From Prostheceraeus crozeri (taxonomy: Eukaryota > Platyhelminthes > Polycladida > Euryleptidae), in NCBI GenBank assembly GCA_907163375.1, contig CAJQUW010016167.1, forward strand, positions 124,001 through 188,000: DNA of 64,000 bases. The letters run 5' to 3'. Position 1 is the stretch's first letter; every line of letters begins with the position of its first letter. The position numbers were made by a program, and so were the translations under genes. Shown one piece after another: positions 23,080 through 34,066 of the stretch. Below the pieces are notes generated by a model that ran no database searches, was not told the origin of the DNA, and worked only from the letters and a program-made list of their open reading frames with translations.

Positions 23080-24200
23080 TTAAGTTGACTACTGTATAAG
23101 TTGACAATTGTACTTAACTGGCAGACGCACCAATTTCGGAAAATAACATACGGAAAAGAAGAAGGAAAAAGGAATTTCTATCGTGAAAAATCAATTTATT
23201 TTTCCTTTACTCATACTGCTACTGACCGATGGCCATTGTTACTGAGAAAGTAAGTTCTTGACTGCAGAAAACATTCAATTAGTGATTGTATGATTGTATG
23301 GCGTAATCATCATACAGCACAATGAAGCTTTCCACAATAATAGCATCGGGGAAATAAACAGCTATTGTGTTTGGTTATTCATTTCCCTTTGTTATTCATT
23401 TCATGAGTGAACAATGATTCAGACCTATTTGTCAGTTTATTGTACTTCTTTCTGAGCGCCGTCGTTGAACTAGTTACTCCTCTTCAGAATTGCTACCCAA
23501 CAGCTGTCCAAATAGGCTACTGTAGGCCCTACCTTACGTGCAGACGCACTTATTTCGGACAACAATATAAGAAGCAAAAGGGAGTTCTGTCGTGAAAAAC
23601 CAATCCCTTTTCCTTCATGCATACTGCTACCGACCGATGGCCATTCTTACTGAGTAAGTTCTTGACTGCAGAAAGCAATCATAGTTGATAGCCTTATACG
23701 GGAGGGTGTTCATGATGAGGATGAGAAAGCAAAAATACGGCACTCCCTTTAGTAATGGCTTTAATAAAATTAGTTGCTAAAAATATATACACGGCAAACG
23801 TTTCGCGACGCAGTCGCTGCCTCAGTGCTATCCTCTTCGCGACGATCTTCTTCACTCCTGGTTCGGGATCCGTCCGGGCGTTGATGTACATGAAAAGAAG
23901 CGGCTTGGTGTCAGTATATTATTGATACATTAAAATAAGCATAAATACTACATAGCATTACGATCCCTACTTAACTCTCATGCTACCGTGGCTAAACTAA
24001 GATAAGTCTCTTCAGAATTGCTACCCAACTATTGTCCAAATACTATAGGCCCTACTTAAAGTGTAGACGCATTTAATTCGGAAAATAACATAAGGAGAAG
24101 GAAAAGGGATTTCTTTTTAAGGAAAAGGGAAATCAGTCCCTTTTCCTTTACTCATACGGCTAACGACCGATGACCAGTCTTACTGAAAAAGATCTATAGC
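23080..24200. repeat. Three spaced copies of a roughly 190-bp repeat
   Basis: Copies at about 23085-23275, 23480-23685 and 24005-24200 share CAGACGCA, TTCGGA, a purine block (AAAAGGGA) followed by TCCCTTTTCCTT, then CGACCGATGGCCA and TTACTGAG. The purine and pyrimidine blocks could pair as a short stem. Copies are about 80% alike. No family recognised. Confidence 0.65.
23694..23900 (-). mobile_element. Possible Penelope-like 3' tail
   Basis: On the minus strand the sequence contains GGCAGCGACTGCGTCGCGAA and then ACGTTTGCCGTGTAT and AATTTTATTAAAGCC. Animal Penelope-like elements often end with a small GC-rich stem, a (GA)AACGTTT box and an AT-rich run like this. No coding domain is attached, so the call is tentative. 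Confidence 0.3.
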
Positions 24201-24471
24201 GTTTCGCTTTACGTTGTTTCAACTCTTTTTCAGTTTAGAATTTTAATGACATCTTATAGTATGATTCATAAATTAATACTACTAGTAATGACAAATTTTA
24301 TATCGACATAGAGGGTAGGTTCCATTAGTGATAACGGTACTTATTTTGTCAAATATAGTGAATTATCACTAGGGCTGTCGTTGGATAAATACATTTTACC
24401 TGTATTGCTATGTTAATGACTATGATTATAATATAAATATCATGCTTAAACAACTCTTCTTACAGGTATAT

Positions 24472-24473
<2 letters not shown>

Positions 24474-24506
<33 letters not shown>
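24474..24506. repeat. (AT)n microsatellite
   Basis: An uninterrupted run of about 16 AT dinucleotides. Confidence 0.95.
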
Positions 24507-24508
<2 letters not shown>

Positions 24509-26239
24509 AAATTAGAAAAGTATAAAAGTAAAGAACAATTAAAGTCACGGTAAACCAGTCACGGTTTTACAATAAAAAGTCACGGTAAAACGCTAACACA
24601 TGACGCTCACGAAATGAATCCAAAACATCATATTTAAAATATTATAAACTTAAACAAGTGTAATCAGCAAAATTGCCGAGAAAAAGAAAACTAACTTCTC
24701 AATATATTCGGATTTAAAAAAGTAAAGTACTAATAAGCAAACATCCACAACAATGAGCAGAAATGCAGCGGGGATGTGCGCTTGTATCGGTTGGTTATGA
24801 ACAGCATGCAAAAATTGGTGCCTCATAATTTGATTTGAGTATGCCATGGATAGAATAGGTTAGGATATTGTGGCTTAAATTCCACAAATTTTGGCTCGGC
24901 AACCATATATTATCAAATTGGATGTAGAAGTATAATGCCGGATTAGTATGATTGACGCAACTTTTATAGATGTATGCGAAGATCACATTTTTGCATTGAC
25001 CCTGTTCGATAATGCGATACGAATGAAACCAATGATACGAACTTAACATGCAACGAAACTAAATTGGCAAATATTTCTTTTGTGAATTTCAATTCAGATG
25101 TAATACAAATGATACGAATGAAAAGAATAATATGAAACAACATACATATTCGCTTCATTAGTTTCACTGTTTAAGAACAGGGTCATTACTGATAGTCATG
25201 CCGCTCCTATTTCCCCAAGTGGGCAAAATATATTGAGAGCATCCGGTTAACATTGGAATTATCATGGGGAATATTATGGTTAACAATATACAATATCAAG
25301 CTAATTTCCTCATTAAGATCTAAATGAACGCAAATAAACTGGAGAATAAAGCATCACAAAAAAATAAGAATATAACGTTTTAATAATGTTTAATACATAA
25401 GTAATATTTTTGCTGTAAGAAGTTTGTTTTTGAATTATCGCGTTCTTATGGCACTATCAACAGCCTGCAGAAGAATGCATGTTACGAAGGATATAATGTG
25501 GTTTTCTTATGATGTTTTTGCTAATTTAAGTGATTCTGTAACAAAATGATTATACGTTACGCTTACTTCAGCAAAGACACTGATCGGCAAAACTTTATCA
25601 AGCAAATACTGGTAATTATGTCATTTTATATTTTATTACAATCATTATACGTAAATACTTTTCTCATCAGACTCATCACATTCATCAAGATAATAATAAT
25701 AAATAAATGTTTACAGTTTTATTGTTATAGCTTTTGCAGCAAGTGACTGTGGATTTTTTCTTTTACTATAAAGTTTGCATCGATCAGCATGTACTACTAT
25801 TTTTGTAGTCATACCTATTGAATGTAGTCATACCTATTGTCATAGCAGATGTTTTGAAAACTGAAGAAAAGTATTCAAATAAACTGCATGTAAACTATTT
25901 GTACAAAGAGTAATAGTTTAAAATTGAAGTAATATAATAATCATTAAGACCTTTCTGTAATTTCTGAATTCTAAATAGCAGACATTTACGTACATTAGCG
26001 CATATTTACGTTTGAAATATAGTATATGGAGTTTAACCAATTACGGCGATACTTCATTCGCTTTAGATTTGTTGTTCCCTCTATTAGCAGATAACATTTG
26101 ATCTAAATTATACGGATAGTTTCGTATATAGGTTCGTGGTATATGCAGAAACGTTTGGGGGTATCTTGAAACGTTTGAAGAACATTACTAGAAAAACCAG
26201 TGAATGAAACCACCGCAAAAATGTGAAAAATGATTTAAC
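24507..26239. other. AT-rich stretch without a recognised gene
   Basis: Only short unsupported frames. No splice-bounded coding segment or repeat structure was seen. Confidence 0.5.
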
Positions 26240-26545
26240 GACTGCTTGTATTTGCTAGCATAATTCTGGCATTTTTTTCAACGTTTTTCCACATACTTTG
26301 ATACCGGCATTATTCTAGCATTTTCCTAGCATATTTTTCATTTTTATGCTAGCATGAAATATGCTATTGTAATGCTGTATTTATGCTAGGTAATTATTGG
26401 CGTTTTCTCTTCTTCTATCGTTGACAACTATTATTTTTTTGACTTTATCTTAAAGAAAACTGATGAGATGAAGACCTTAGGAGGAAATATAAAAAAATGC
26501 TTGGAAAATGCTCTATGCTAGCATTATACTGGCATTGTGCTAGCA
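26240..26545. repeat. TGCTAGCAT repeat beside the orphan hAT exon
   Basis: Repeated TGCTAGCAT, TTCTGGCAT, TTCTAGCAT and CCTAGCAT words at irregular spacing, ending at 26545. The same vocabulary occurs at 10975-11100. It lies 3' of the exon at 26550-26879, where an intron of the hAT gene would be. Confidence 0.6.
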
Positions 26546-26549
26546 TTTT

Positions 26550-26879
26550 TTACACCGGTATACGATCATCTAGACATACGTTGGTGCAAGGAAATACAGG
26601 AGCAGACATTGGAAGAGCACTGCTGTTCTTCTCGCTTTCCATAGCACTAGTATGATTCGGAGTACGTGCATTATTTTGAAGAGCCGATTTTCCTTTAGAT
26701 GAATACTTGATGAGACACTTGCATTTGACACAAGCTACCAGATCAAGTGATCTCACATTCTTGCACCAACTCTTCACCTCACAACCATTAGAGTCTTTCT
26801 CATCCATCCATCGCGCATTAAATAAATTCTTAATCCCATCCTTTTTATCCAGTTCTCGACCATAGGAAACAAAATCCAT
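26550..26879 (-). pseudogene. Orphan hAT N-terminal zinc-finger exon
   Basis: Encodes MDFVSYGRELDKKDGIKNLF and NARWMDEKDSNGCEV, then LVACVKCKCLIKYSSKGKSA. This matches the N-terminal region of the complete hAT further right (DKDNGIKNCFSWKWLEE and CCWSKCDKSYATNGKRA). The CxxC...H arrangement looks like a BED-type finger. No hAT catalytic sequence follows within 10 kb on this strand. Confidence 0.6.
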
Positions 26880-27084
26880 TACCTGAAAAAGTACGTAGGC
26901 CTGCAGCCATACTCAAAATGACGAAAAACATGCTGGAAGTATACTGTGTAAGCTTATATTCATGCAAGCAAGCCAAGCATTTCAGAAGAAATCAGCATCT
27001 TTTGTAAGTCAAGGCTTCAAAAATTCAATTAAGTTCCTAAAAAGTACAAAGGGCCTATCTGTTGTCCAAGTAGGATCATGCTGA

Positions 27085-27249
27085 AGTTAAGCCGCGTGTA
27101 CAGAGGTGATAAGTTGCATGCAAGTTTTATTACTCTGCCAATAGAAATGCACATTTCTGAAGATCCAGGAAATATTTTCAATGTGCACTTCTATTGGCAG
27201 AATAATAAAACTTGCAAACAATTTCCCACCTGTGTACACGCGGCTTTAA
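27085..27249. mobile_element. Hairpin MITE of about 165 bp
   Basis: Inverted arms of about 70 bp begin TTAAGCCGCGTGTACA on the left and end TGTACACGCGGCTTTAA on the right. Inner parts share GCAAGTTTTATTA and CTGCCAATAGAA. TTAA lies at both edges, which may mean piggyBac-type mobilisation, but one extra T on the right leaves this open. Confidence 0.75.
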
Positions 27250-27299
27250 GCAGATTGCAATTTCAGCCACATAGCGACCTAGCGATGCTGACCACATAG

Positions 27300-28437
27300 G
27301 ACTACAACTAGTCTCTCTCTTCTTTAAACAAATTTGAGCAATCCTACATGCAAGTTTGGTCCCAATTAAAAAACGCTGATTGCTTGTAACTTTAAAATGC
27401 TGGTACGCAAAAGAAGCATTTAGAACTCTTATTCAACGGAAACATTTCCAAAACTAGTATAATTATATTATTTCCTGATAAGTACATCAAAAAGAAAAAT
27501 ATGTGAAAATTGGAGCTCTGCAGTGTAGTTCAGAGAACATGACCAAGTGCCAAATTAAGAGTAACAGTAAAACACACCACTACCAAGTTACAACAGCTGC
27601 CTAGACGACACATTAATCAGTCTGCAAAAATAATGAAATTAAAATCACTAAAACTATTAATGCCAAAAATCTGAATCCAACATATAATAAATCATTGTAA
27701 TTATGTCAATGTGTAGCTATAGCGCTTTTTCATATCACTGTTTAGGTGATTCAAACTTCAAAGTTAGCCTACCTACTTCAAGAATATATTTTGTGGGGAA
27801 AAGGTTTATTTTCAACAGATTCAGAGTTTTGTCAATAAGCTTAGGCATGTAATGCAGTTGCTAGATAACAAAGATTATGATGGTAACTTGCAGTACATAA
27901 AATAGAAAACTTTGCTTTAAACATGGGTGGCTACCGCCCAGTGCATATGGGTAAATCCATTTTCTATAACATCATTTCGGACGTTTTTTGTCTTTGCAAC
28001 TTTGGGCCATCGATTTTCCTAAAAATTTGCATATATACTCAATTTTTCATGCTGGATTCAAAAATCATTGTGGCGACCACACCAAATGACTATTTACGCG
28101 TGAATTAAGCTTTTTCAATTTGCTACTTTTTTCATGTTATCGGTCTGAAGACATATTGGTCTCGGTCTGATGACATTTGATGTTATGAAATAGGAATTGT
28201 TGTAGCCTACATTTGACTGAGACTGAGCTGTAGTACTTATGTTGTAGATCTAGGCTATAGACAAAGGCCTAAGAACAGCTTTTTTACTTTCTCGTATCCG
28301 ATAAGTCAAACGACACACATATGCATGTAAATTTCTTTCTTTATTTTACATTTACGGTAAATTCAAGAAGAATTTCACTTTCATTTGAGCTTAGGCCTAC
28401 TTGTATCATCAAAAGGATCGTCCATCATCTATCGCAG
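27300..28437. other. Stretch without a recognised gene
   Basis: AT-rich sequence with no supported coding segment. Confidence 0.5.
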
Positions 28438-28884
28438 TCAGTCAAAATATTTGGTGGCTTTAAGTAGACTTGTCTTTGAGAATTCGTATCCTGCTTGTGG
28501 CCCTTCCATCGTCATCTGAGGTTGTGGTAGCAGGAAGCAGTCGCTGGTCGCTCTCTCAGAATCCAGAGGGACACTGACATATCGGAAGTTGAAACGGGAG
28601 TCCTCCTCAACCGTAAGTATCTGGCCGATATAGACCCGACGGCGGCCCGACGCTGCCTTTAGCGATACCGCCACCCAGTCGCTTTCCCTTGCTGAACTAA
28701 TTGGAGCTTCCCTGTTGTCCACGTTGGGCTCGTCGATGTTGTCAGCATCCACGTTGGCTTCATCAACCTCCATGTTGTCAACGACTTCGATGTGTTGCAT
28801 GTCTGGATTCCACGTTATGGGGTCAAAACAATCGCAGACCGCTGTTTCACGCATAACCGTAAAATCAGGAAATCGGCACCTCAC
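28438..28884 (-). CDS. C-terminal exon of an unrecognised protein
   Basis: Open for 148 codons, opening at a GGTTTTTGTAAG acceptor-like site. The N-terminal half is acidic with a repeat-like VDNMEVDEANVDADNIDEPN. The C-terminal half (DWVAVSLKAASGRRRVYIGQ, NFRYVSVPLD, DCFLLPQPQ) resembles the small beta-rich C-terminal module (WVxVxYxxxxYxGxV...FxxPxxxD) of many transposon-associated animal proteins. No upstream exon was found. Confidence 0.4.
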   Translation of the reverse strand: MRCRFPDFTVMRETAVCDCFDPITWNPDMQHIEVVDNMEVDEANVDADNIDEPNVDNREAPISSARESDWVAVSLKAASGRRRVYIGQILTVEEDSRFNFRYVSVPLDSERATSDCFLLPQPQMTMEGPQAGYEFSKTSLLKATKYFD

Positions 28885-29599
28885 TTACAAAAACCGTAAA
28901 TTGACAACATCAACAAATAAGTAAAGTTATTAAACGACAGTCACAGAATGTCTTCCTCTGTATCCTAACATTGGTCGTACAAAAAATCTTTGGATATTAT
29001 CCGACAGTTACGGCATGACAGACATTTTTGTTTTTCTCTCTGAGCACATGAAAAACAGTAAATGGGCAACATTTATTTTCAAATGAACTCATGTTCAAGT
29101 TGCCAATTTCCGTAACCTACAAGCTTTATTCATAATTTGGAATGATGTTCTCACAATTGAAGATAGAAACCCTCTTCACAAGAGAATTATCAATAATTTG
29201 TAAAAAATAGAGTTTAAATGATCGAACTCCGTCCCAAAAATGCAATAGCTGTTGATTGATCAATTCGTCGGCTCTCCTCCTATAGCTTAATTATAGCTCT
29301 GCCTCAAATTCCTTCGAATTGTTAAGTCTCAAAATGTGAATTCATATAATCAATTTTGAATAGAGCTTAAAAGGTAAACTCTTTCTGAAGCAATCCGCGA
29401 GGTCTTACATTCAAAAGAGTTTCACCTGATATCTTTCATACACAAACATTCAATAAGACATTTAAATTAATTTCAAAAGAGTTAACGAGTCAAGGCTGCC
29501 TAAACGATGGAAAATCTGCGCCACCAATTCCAAATACGTCTAGAGAGTCTTGCAGCAGAGTCAATTAACAAACATATTATGGGCTGTTAAGTCATATTG

Positions 29600-30310
29600 T
29601 AATCCAGTTGGATCGCACACCTCAGAATATTATCGTAAGATGTGACTGCTATTTTGTAGAGATTGTGAGACCCGTAAGTCCACAACTCGAACGCTTATTT
29701 AACACAGGACCGTCAAAGGAAAACATCTCAATAATCACAACAGAGACAGCATATAAATTAACAAAGATATGGGCAGCGTGCACTAATTTATAGGTCACGC
29801 AGCTATGGTGCTCGCTCATCAACAGATGGCTTTACATGTCAAATGCTCCTATCACGACTTCGCCCATGCATCGATTGTGCTGCCAGTGGTTTTATGAGTC
29901 AAATGCTCCTATCACGACGTCGCCTATGCATCGATTGTGCTGTCAGTAGACCTGTGACAGTCAGATGCATTCAATTCTTTGTGCCCATGCTTTGAATTTC
30001 CATTTCTCGATAGCCTAGTCGTTGCCATAAATTGCTACCATTTTCACTACTTTATTATATTGACAGTTCGATTTTTAAATATCTTATTGTTGCTACAGAT
30101 TTATCAAAATCATATGTACTTTTACCGTCATGTATAATCGACTTTTATATGCCTACACATATAGAAAGGATAAATGCTACGTGATGAGTTGCATCTTCTA
30201 TTTTGTAGAGATTGTATAGGCCTACAACTCGAATGCCTACTTAGCGGAGCACAGCCAAATATCTCAAAATTCACGACAAAGACATGTAAATTAACAAGAC
30301 CATAGCGAAT
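29600..30310. repeat. Diverged duplicate pair plus a 60-bp tandem repeat
   Basis: Two copies of an about 130-bp unit (29640-29770 and 30185-30310) share CTATTTTGTAGAGATTGT, ACAACTCGAA and AAATTAACAA. Between them, 29826-29945 holds two 60-bp units containing CAAATGCTCCTATCACGAC and ATGCATCGATTGTGCTG. Confidence 0.65.
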
Positions 30311-31528
30311 CTTCCAATCTCGTTTCTGCTTTCCTAGGTATAAAGATTTTCAAATCCTTTAATTCGATTAGCTGATGTACCCTTTCCCAGTAATATGCGT
30401 AGTACTGGAATATTTTCCGAAGGTCACTGAAACTCTCTCTCTCTCTCTCTGCGAACTTTTATGAAATCAAAAAGACAGAGGTTATTAAAGAAACAAAACT
30501 TAGTTTATTACAAGTTTACTACAAAACTTGTCACTTTAATCGTTCTGTGAGTTTCATTATAATCGTTCACCGCCACAGGGAGCACCACTCCTGCAAACAA
30601 ATAAAAATGATGCATTAGTGAAAGCATACACCGACTTGTCTTCTTATCATGATTTTGTTGAATAGTAATTTCGACAATATATATATGTATAAGACAAGTA
30701 AATAAAACATTGTTGTAGTTTGACAATAAGAACCTTTAAAAAACGGAATCGATTAGAATTATGGTAATTGAATTTTGCTTTTAAGTCAATTTTCTTAACT
30801 TTTTATCAGTAATTTACCACGCAATTTAAAGAGAAAAAATAACTAGATGCCTTTGTCCCTATTTTTTAACTATACATACCGATGGACGAAAATGGAATCG
30901 GTCTTGTACAAAATTGAGAGTGAGAACGTACGAGTCAATTAAACGGGTATCATATCTATGAACCTATTACCTTCAGTATGGTTTCTCATATATTTTTTAA
31001 GAATCGTGTACATTATAGTCCATTATTTGGAATTATTTCTTATTTCGAGGAATACGGCAATTAAATTCTGCTCTTGAAACATGAATCTTCGCAATGTGTC
31101 CTGCCCATCGCCATTTTTATTTAGCGGTTGATAAGGCGTCTGGAACGCGGAGCGTCCCGCCTTAGTAAATATTTTTAAATTACACTTCTAGCATAACACG
31201 GGGAGAGAATTTTGCTTTTTCTTATCTTCACAATGGTCCTCCCGCCAGCAATAATCCAGAGATTTCTTTCGTTGGCGAACTAAAGTATAAACAAATGCTG
31301 TTTTTAAATTAATTCTCCAAATGAATGTTGCAAAACAGCTGTTGAGAAAGACCATATCGTCAGAACAGAACTGTGATTTGATGACCGTTATCACGATCTT
31401 TTGAATTGCATCTTATTCGCTTGATTTTTCAATGTGTTTCAATTTTCAGACGTACTTTTGCTGATTTTCTTGAGCCGTTTGTTCATAAGAAGAGAAAACA
31501 GATATAGCATTATTCAAAAGATAATTAC
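30311..31528. other. Mostly non-coding stretch with a short CT run
   Basis: A (CT)n run lies at about 30431-30450. A possible third exon of the recombinase-like gene may lie at 31190-31290 (FANERNLWIIAGGR in one frame) but is not supported by phase. Nothing else seen. Confidence 0.4.
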
Positions 31529-33279
31529 CTGTATTTCTCTACAAGTCTTGTACCGAAACAAGACTGGCATTTCTTTTTTCGCCTTCCTTGCCTCCATTGG
31601 TGGTACTGCTTTTTTGTTGAAGATGTACTGACCAAAGCGAATTCTCAGAAATTCCTTTTGATGTTTCGTCCATTGACCTGTAACGATTAACGATCCATAA
31701 TGGACAACTGTAAACCGCGATGATTCGTTAAAAAAAGAAAGCGGATAAAGCGTGAGAAATGAGTGGAAATTTATGCATCCTGTCTTTAGATAAATATACT
31801 GATTTACATCAGAAAGCATCTTCGTAAGTTTAGATAACCCAACTTAAATACACTCGGAGGTTATGAAAGAAAAGTACAAATTGAAATCGGCTGGTTTCGA
31901 TGGTCAACCTTAAATTCTATAGGTATATATTACCCACAGAGATCAGAAGTCTATGCCATCCAAGATCCAAGACTTAAATATCCTTGATTTCTGATCTCTG
32001 TGATACTACCGTTCCACAACATATAAATACGTAAGTCAACGTATTAACCTCTTTTTATGAAAATGTAATCAAGTATACGTAAGTATTCACTTACTTATTT
32101 TTGGCAGTTTTGTCAATAATAAAAATACACAATTACGTTTCGGGCGTTCGCCCGTCTTCTAGGGAATTCACAATAAAATAAAATGAGCCAAATAATGTAT
32201 GCTTTAATATAAGAATAAAATTGGAGAATAAGATTCAGTGAAATTTAAAATTGCACCATTTTACATCTACGATTTATGCTATAGGAATGTTTAATGTACC
32301 TATCCTTCGCTAAGCGGATCTCAACAGGATAAGTACACTTTTCTAAAATCGAAAGGTTGATGTCTTCAATTTCCATCTGATTGCTTTGCTATTGTGCTTC
32401 TGTGGATGCGTTCAGCAAGCGCGCTATCGGTTTTGTTATTTTGGATACTGCGTCGGTGTTACATGTATCGGTATTTAAAAGGTCTGTTCGTCTGACCAGC
32501 AGAAAAAATCCCCGCATATTGAGCAAGAGAATTTATAAATAAGTTCAAATGAATTGAAAAAAAACTGCCAAAAATAAAGGAGTGAATACTTACGAATAGC
32601 CTAATTGTTTGCGTTTTCATAAAAAATGATACCAGTTGACGGCAATCATGATGGTATCAACCTCTGCTAATGTGATCTCTTCGTCCAATGAGGAAGATAG
32701 ATTGTAAATGGATATTCACTGATATGATAATTTTTTTTATGGACATGAGCACGTTATTGAGCAGAGAAGAGACATATAATTTCGTTATTTAATACTTTAC
32801 AATGTTGACTGATATCCCGCGGTTTCCCCACATAGAAGCTCCGAAAAGTAATAAGGCCATGTAATAATCTACTAGCCATGCAAAATTCTGAAATATCAAT
32901 TTCATTTCTAGTTAATGGTTCAATACAGGGACCTTTCGACAAGCTTGTTGATGTTCTCTAAAATAATTGATTGCAAAAATTACTTCACATTGAATTTTCA
33001 CTGCAAAATACAATAATTTCCCATTGCAGTTCCCATCCTGCAAATTTATTTAATCAATTAATCTATATCGCTCTCTTGGTACTTACTCATTTTCTTGGAT
33101 GTTTTCTTTGAGATTTTGCCAGAATCAGCTGAAATGAAGTCGTTTTCTAGAACCTTGCCAACCTTGGTTATTTCCACTGTTGTATCGTGCATCCGATAAT
33201 ACCTTTTGTGTACATCGTAATTATGCCCAAAGTGCTCGCAAATCGCGCGAAATTCGGATTCTGGCATGTCTTCCGACTG
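31529..33279 (-). CDS. Tyrosine-recombinase-like gene, two in-phase exons
   Basis: Exon 33087-33279 opens after TTTTCTTTACAG and encodes SEDMPESEFRAICEHFGHN, YDVHKRYYRMHDTTVEITK and VGKVL. It matches a deuterostome family whose conserved end reads L...L...(M/L)GHxxxVHxxxYRL...KVSKLL, and it resembles the C-terminal box of tyrosine recombinases (HxGH...Y). Exon 31529-31677 opens after TCGTTACAG and encodes QWTKHQKEFLRIRFGQYIF and VPPMEARKAKKEMPVLFRY, the Myb/SANT-like tail known from the same family. Joining is in phase (ATGA|GTCAATGG, giving Ser). Upstream exons were not found, so the gene is partial. A Penelope-like fragment sits in the intron. Confidence 0.6.
32077..32595 (-). mobile_element. 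Penelope-like fragment with inverted ends
   Basis: Both ends carry CGTAAGTATTCACT then TTATTTTTGGCAGTTTT in inverted orientation, bounding about 519 bp. Inside, on the minus strand, are pieces reminiscent of a GIY-YIG endonuclease end (KFSCSICGDFF and NLSILEKCTYPVEIRLAKDR) and the box GGGCGAACGCCCGAAACGT. These parts suggest the 3' portion of a Penelope-like retroelement. It is broken in several places. The inverted ends could be inverted pseudo-LTRs or show that a DNA element carried the fragment. Confidence 0.5.
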
Positions 33280-34066
33280 TAAAGAAAATTTTGAGAGTAC
33301 GAAGAACCTGTCAATAACGATTTGCGGTGGTACATTTGCATGTAAGGTGCATTGAAACGGAACAGGAGATAAATGGCATCTTCCCAAGATCGAAGTGGTG
33401 AAGACTTGAACGAATTATACATAGACTTCCTAAGAAATAGACGCCACGTTTCATCCTTAGACGCGAACGCGGAACACTACGGTTCACGATAGCCCAGTTT
33501 TTCAGCGGCATCTAGAATGGTTGATAGAAATGGTGATGGAAATTATATAGGCTACACACCGAGGTACTTATTCGGGAGGGTTGAGGAGCACAGAGTACTA
33601 GGCACAGACCAGCATGTACTGGGAAACATCGAAAACAACATCATGGTGATCATAGTTTTAAGATATCAGCTGATACCAAAGCTGTATTTAAATTAGGATT
33701 GTATATGCATTCTATAGCCAATGCTAGTTATGTAATTCGAATCTCATATAGGATATTAAATAGACAATGGTCACTTCAGATAGGTTTTCTGCAAAGGTTG
33801 AAAATGCCTACATCAGGAAAGGAGAATGTACCGAATGTGTAAAAGGAAGAGTAAAATGGAAGATAGGATAGATTTGGGTTGAAAACGACTATTTCTTATA
33901 CATTTGTTCAAGTAAATCATCATTAATCCTTTATGTGATTCTTTCGTATAACATATCAATTCATTTTGCAATTTTTGTGGTTAGAAGACGACTTGCACTC
34001 GGATTCAGTAGGCTACATACATAAAAATGATACTCTTTATTGCCTCACAATATAACTCCGTTGAGC

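Larger units (their letters stand above)
20813..23090. repeat. 195-bp tandem repeat, about 2.5 units, interrupted by mariner
   Basis: Units start with GTCAATTCGTGAATGCAC at 20814, 22796 and 22992. The first is split by the mariner at 20850-22635 and continues at 22636. The third stops near 23090. Units 1 and 2 differ by a few bases. The unit spans 65 codons and happens to be open in one frame over 22675-22953. Confidence 0.9.
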
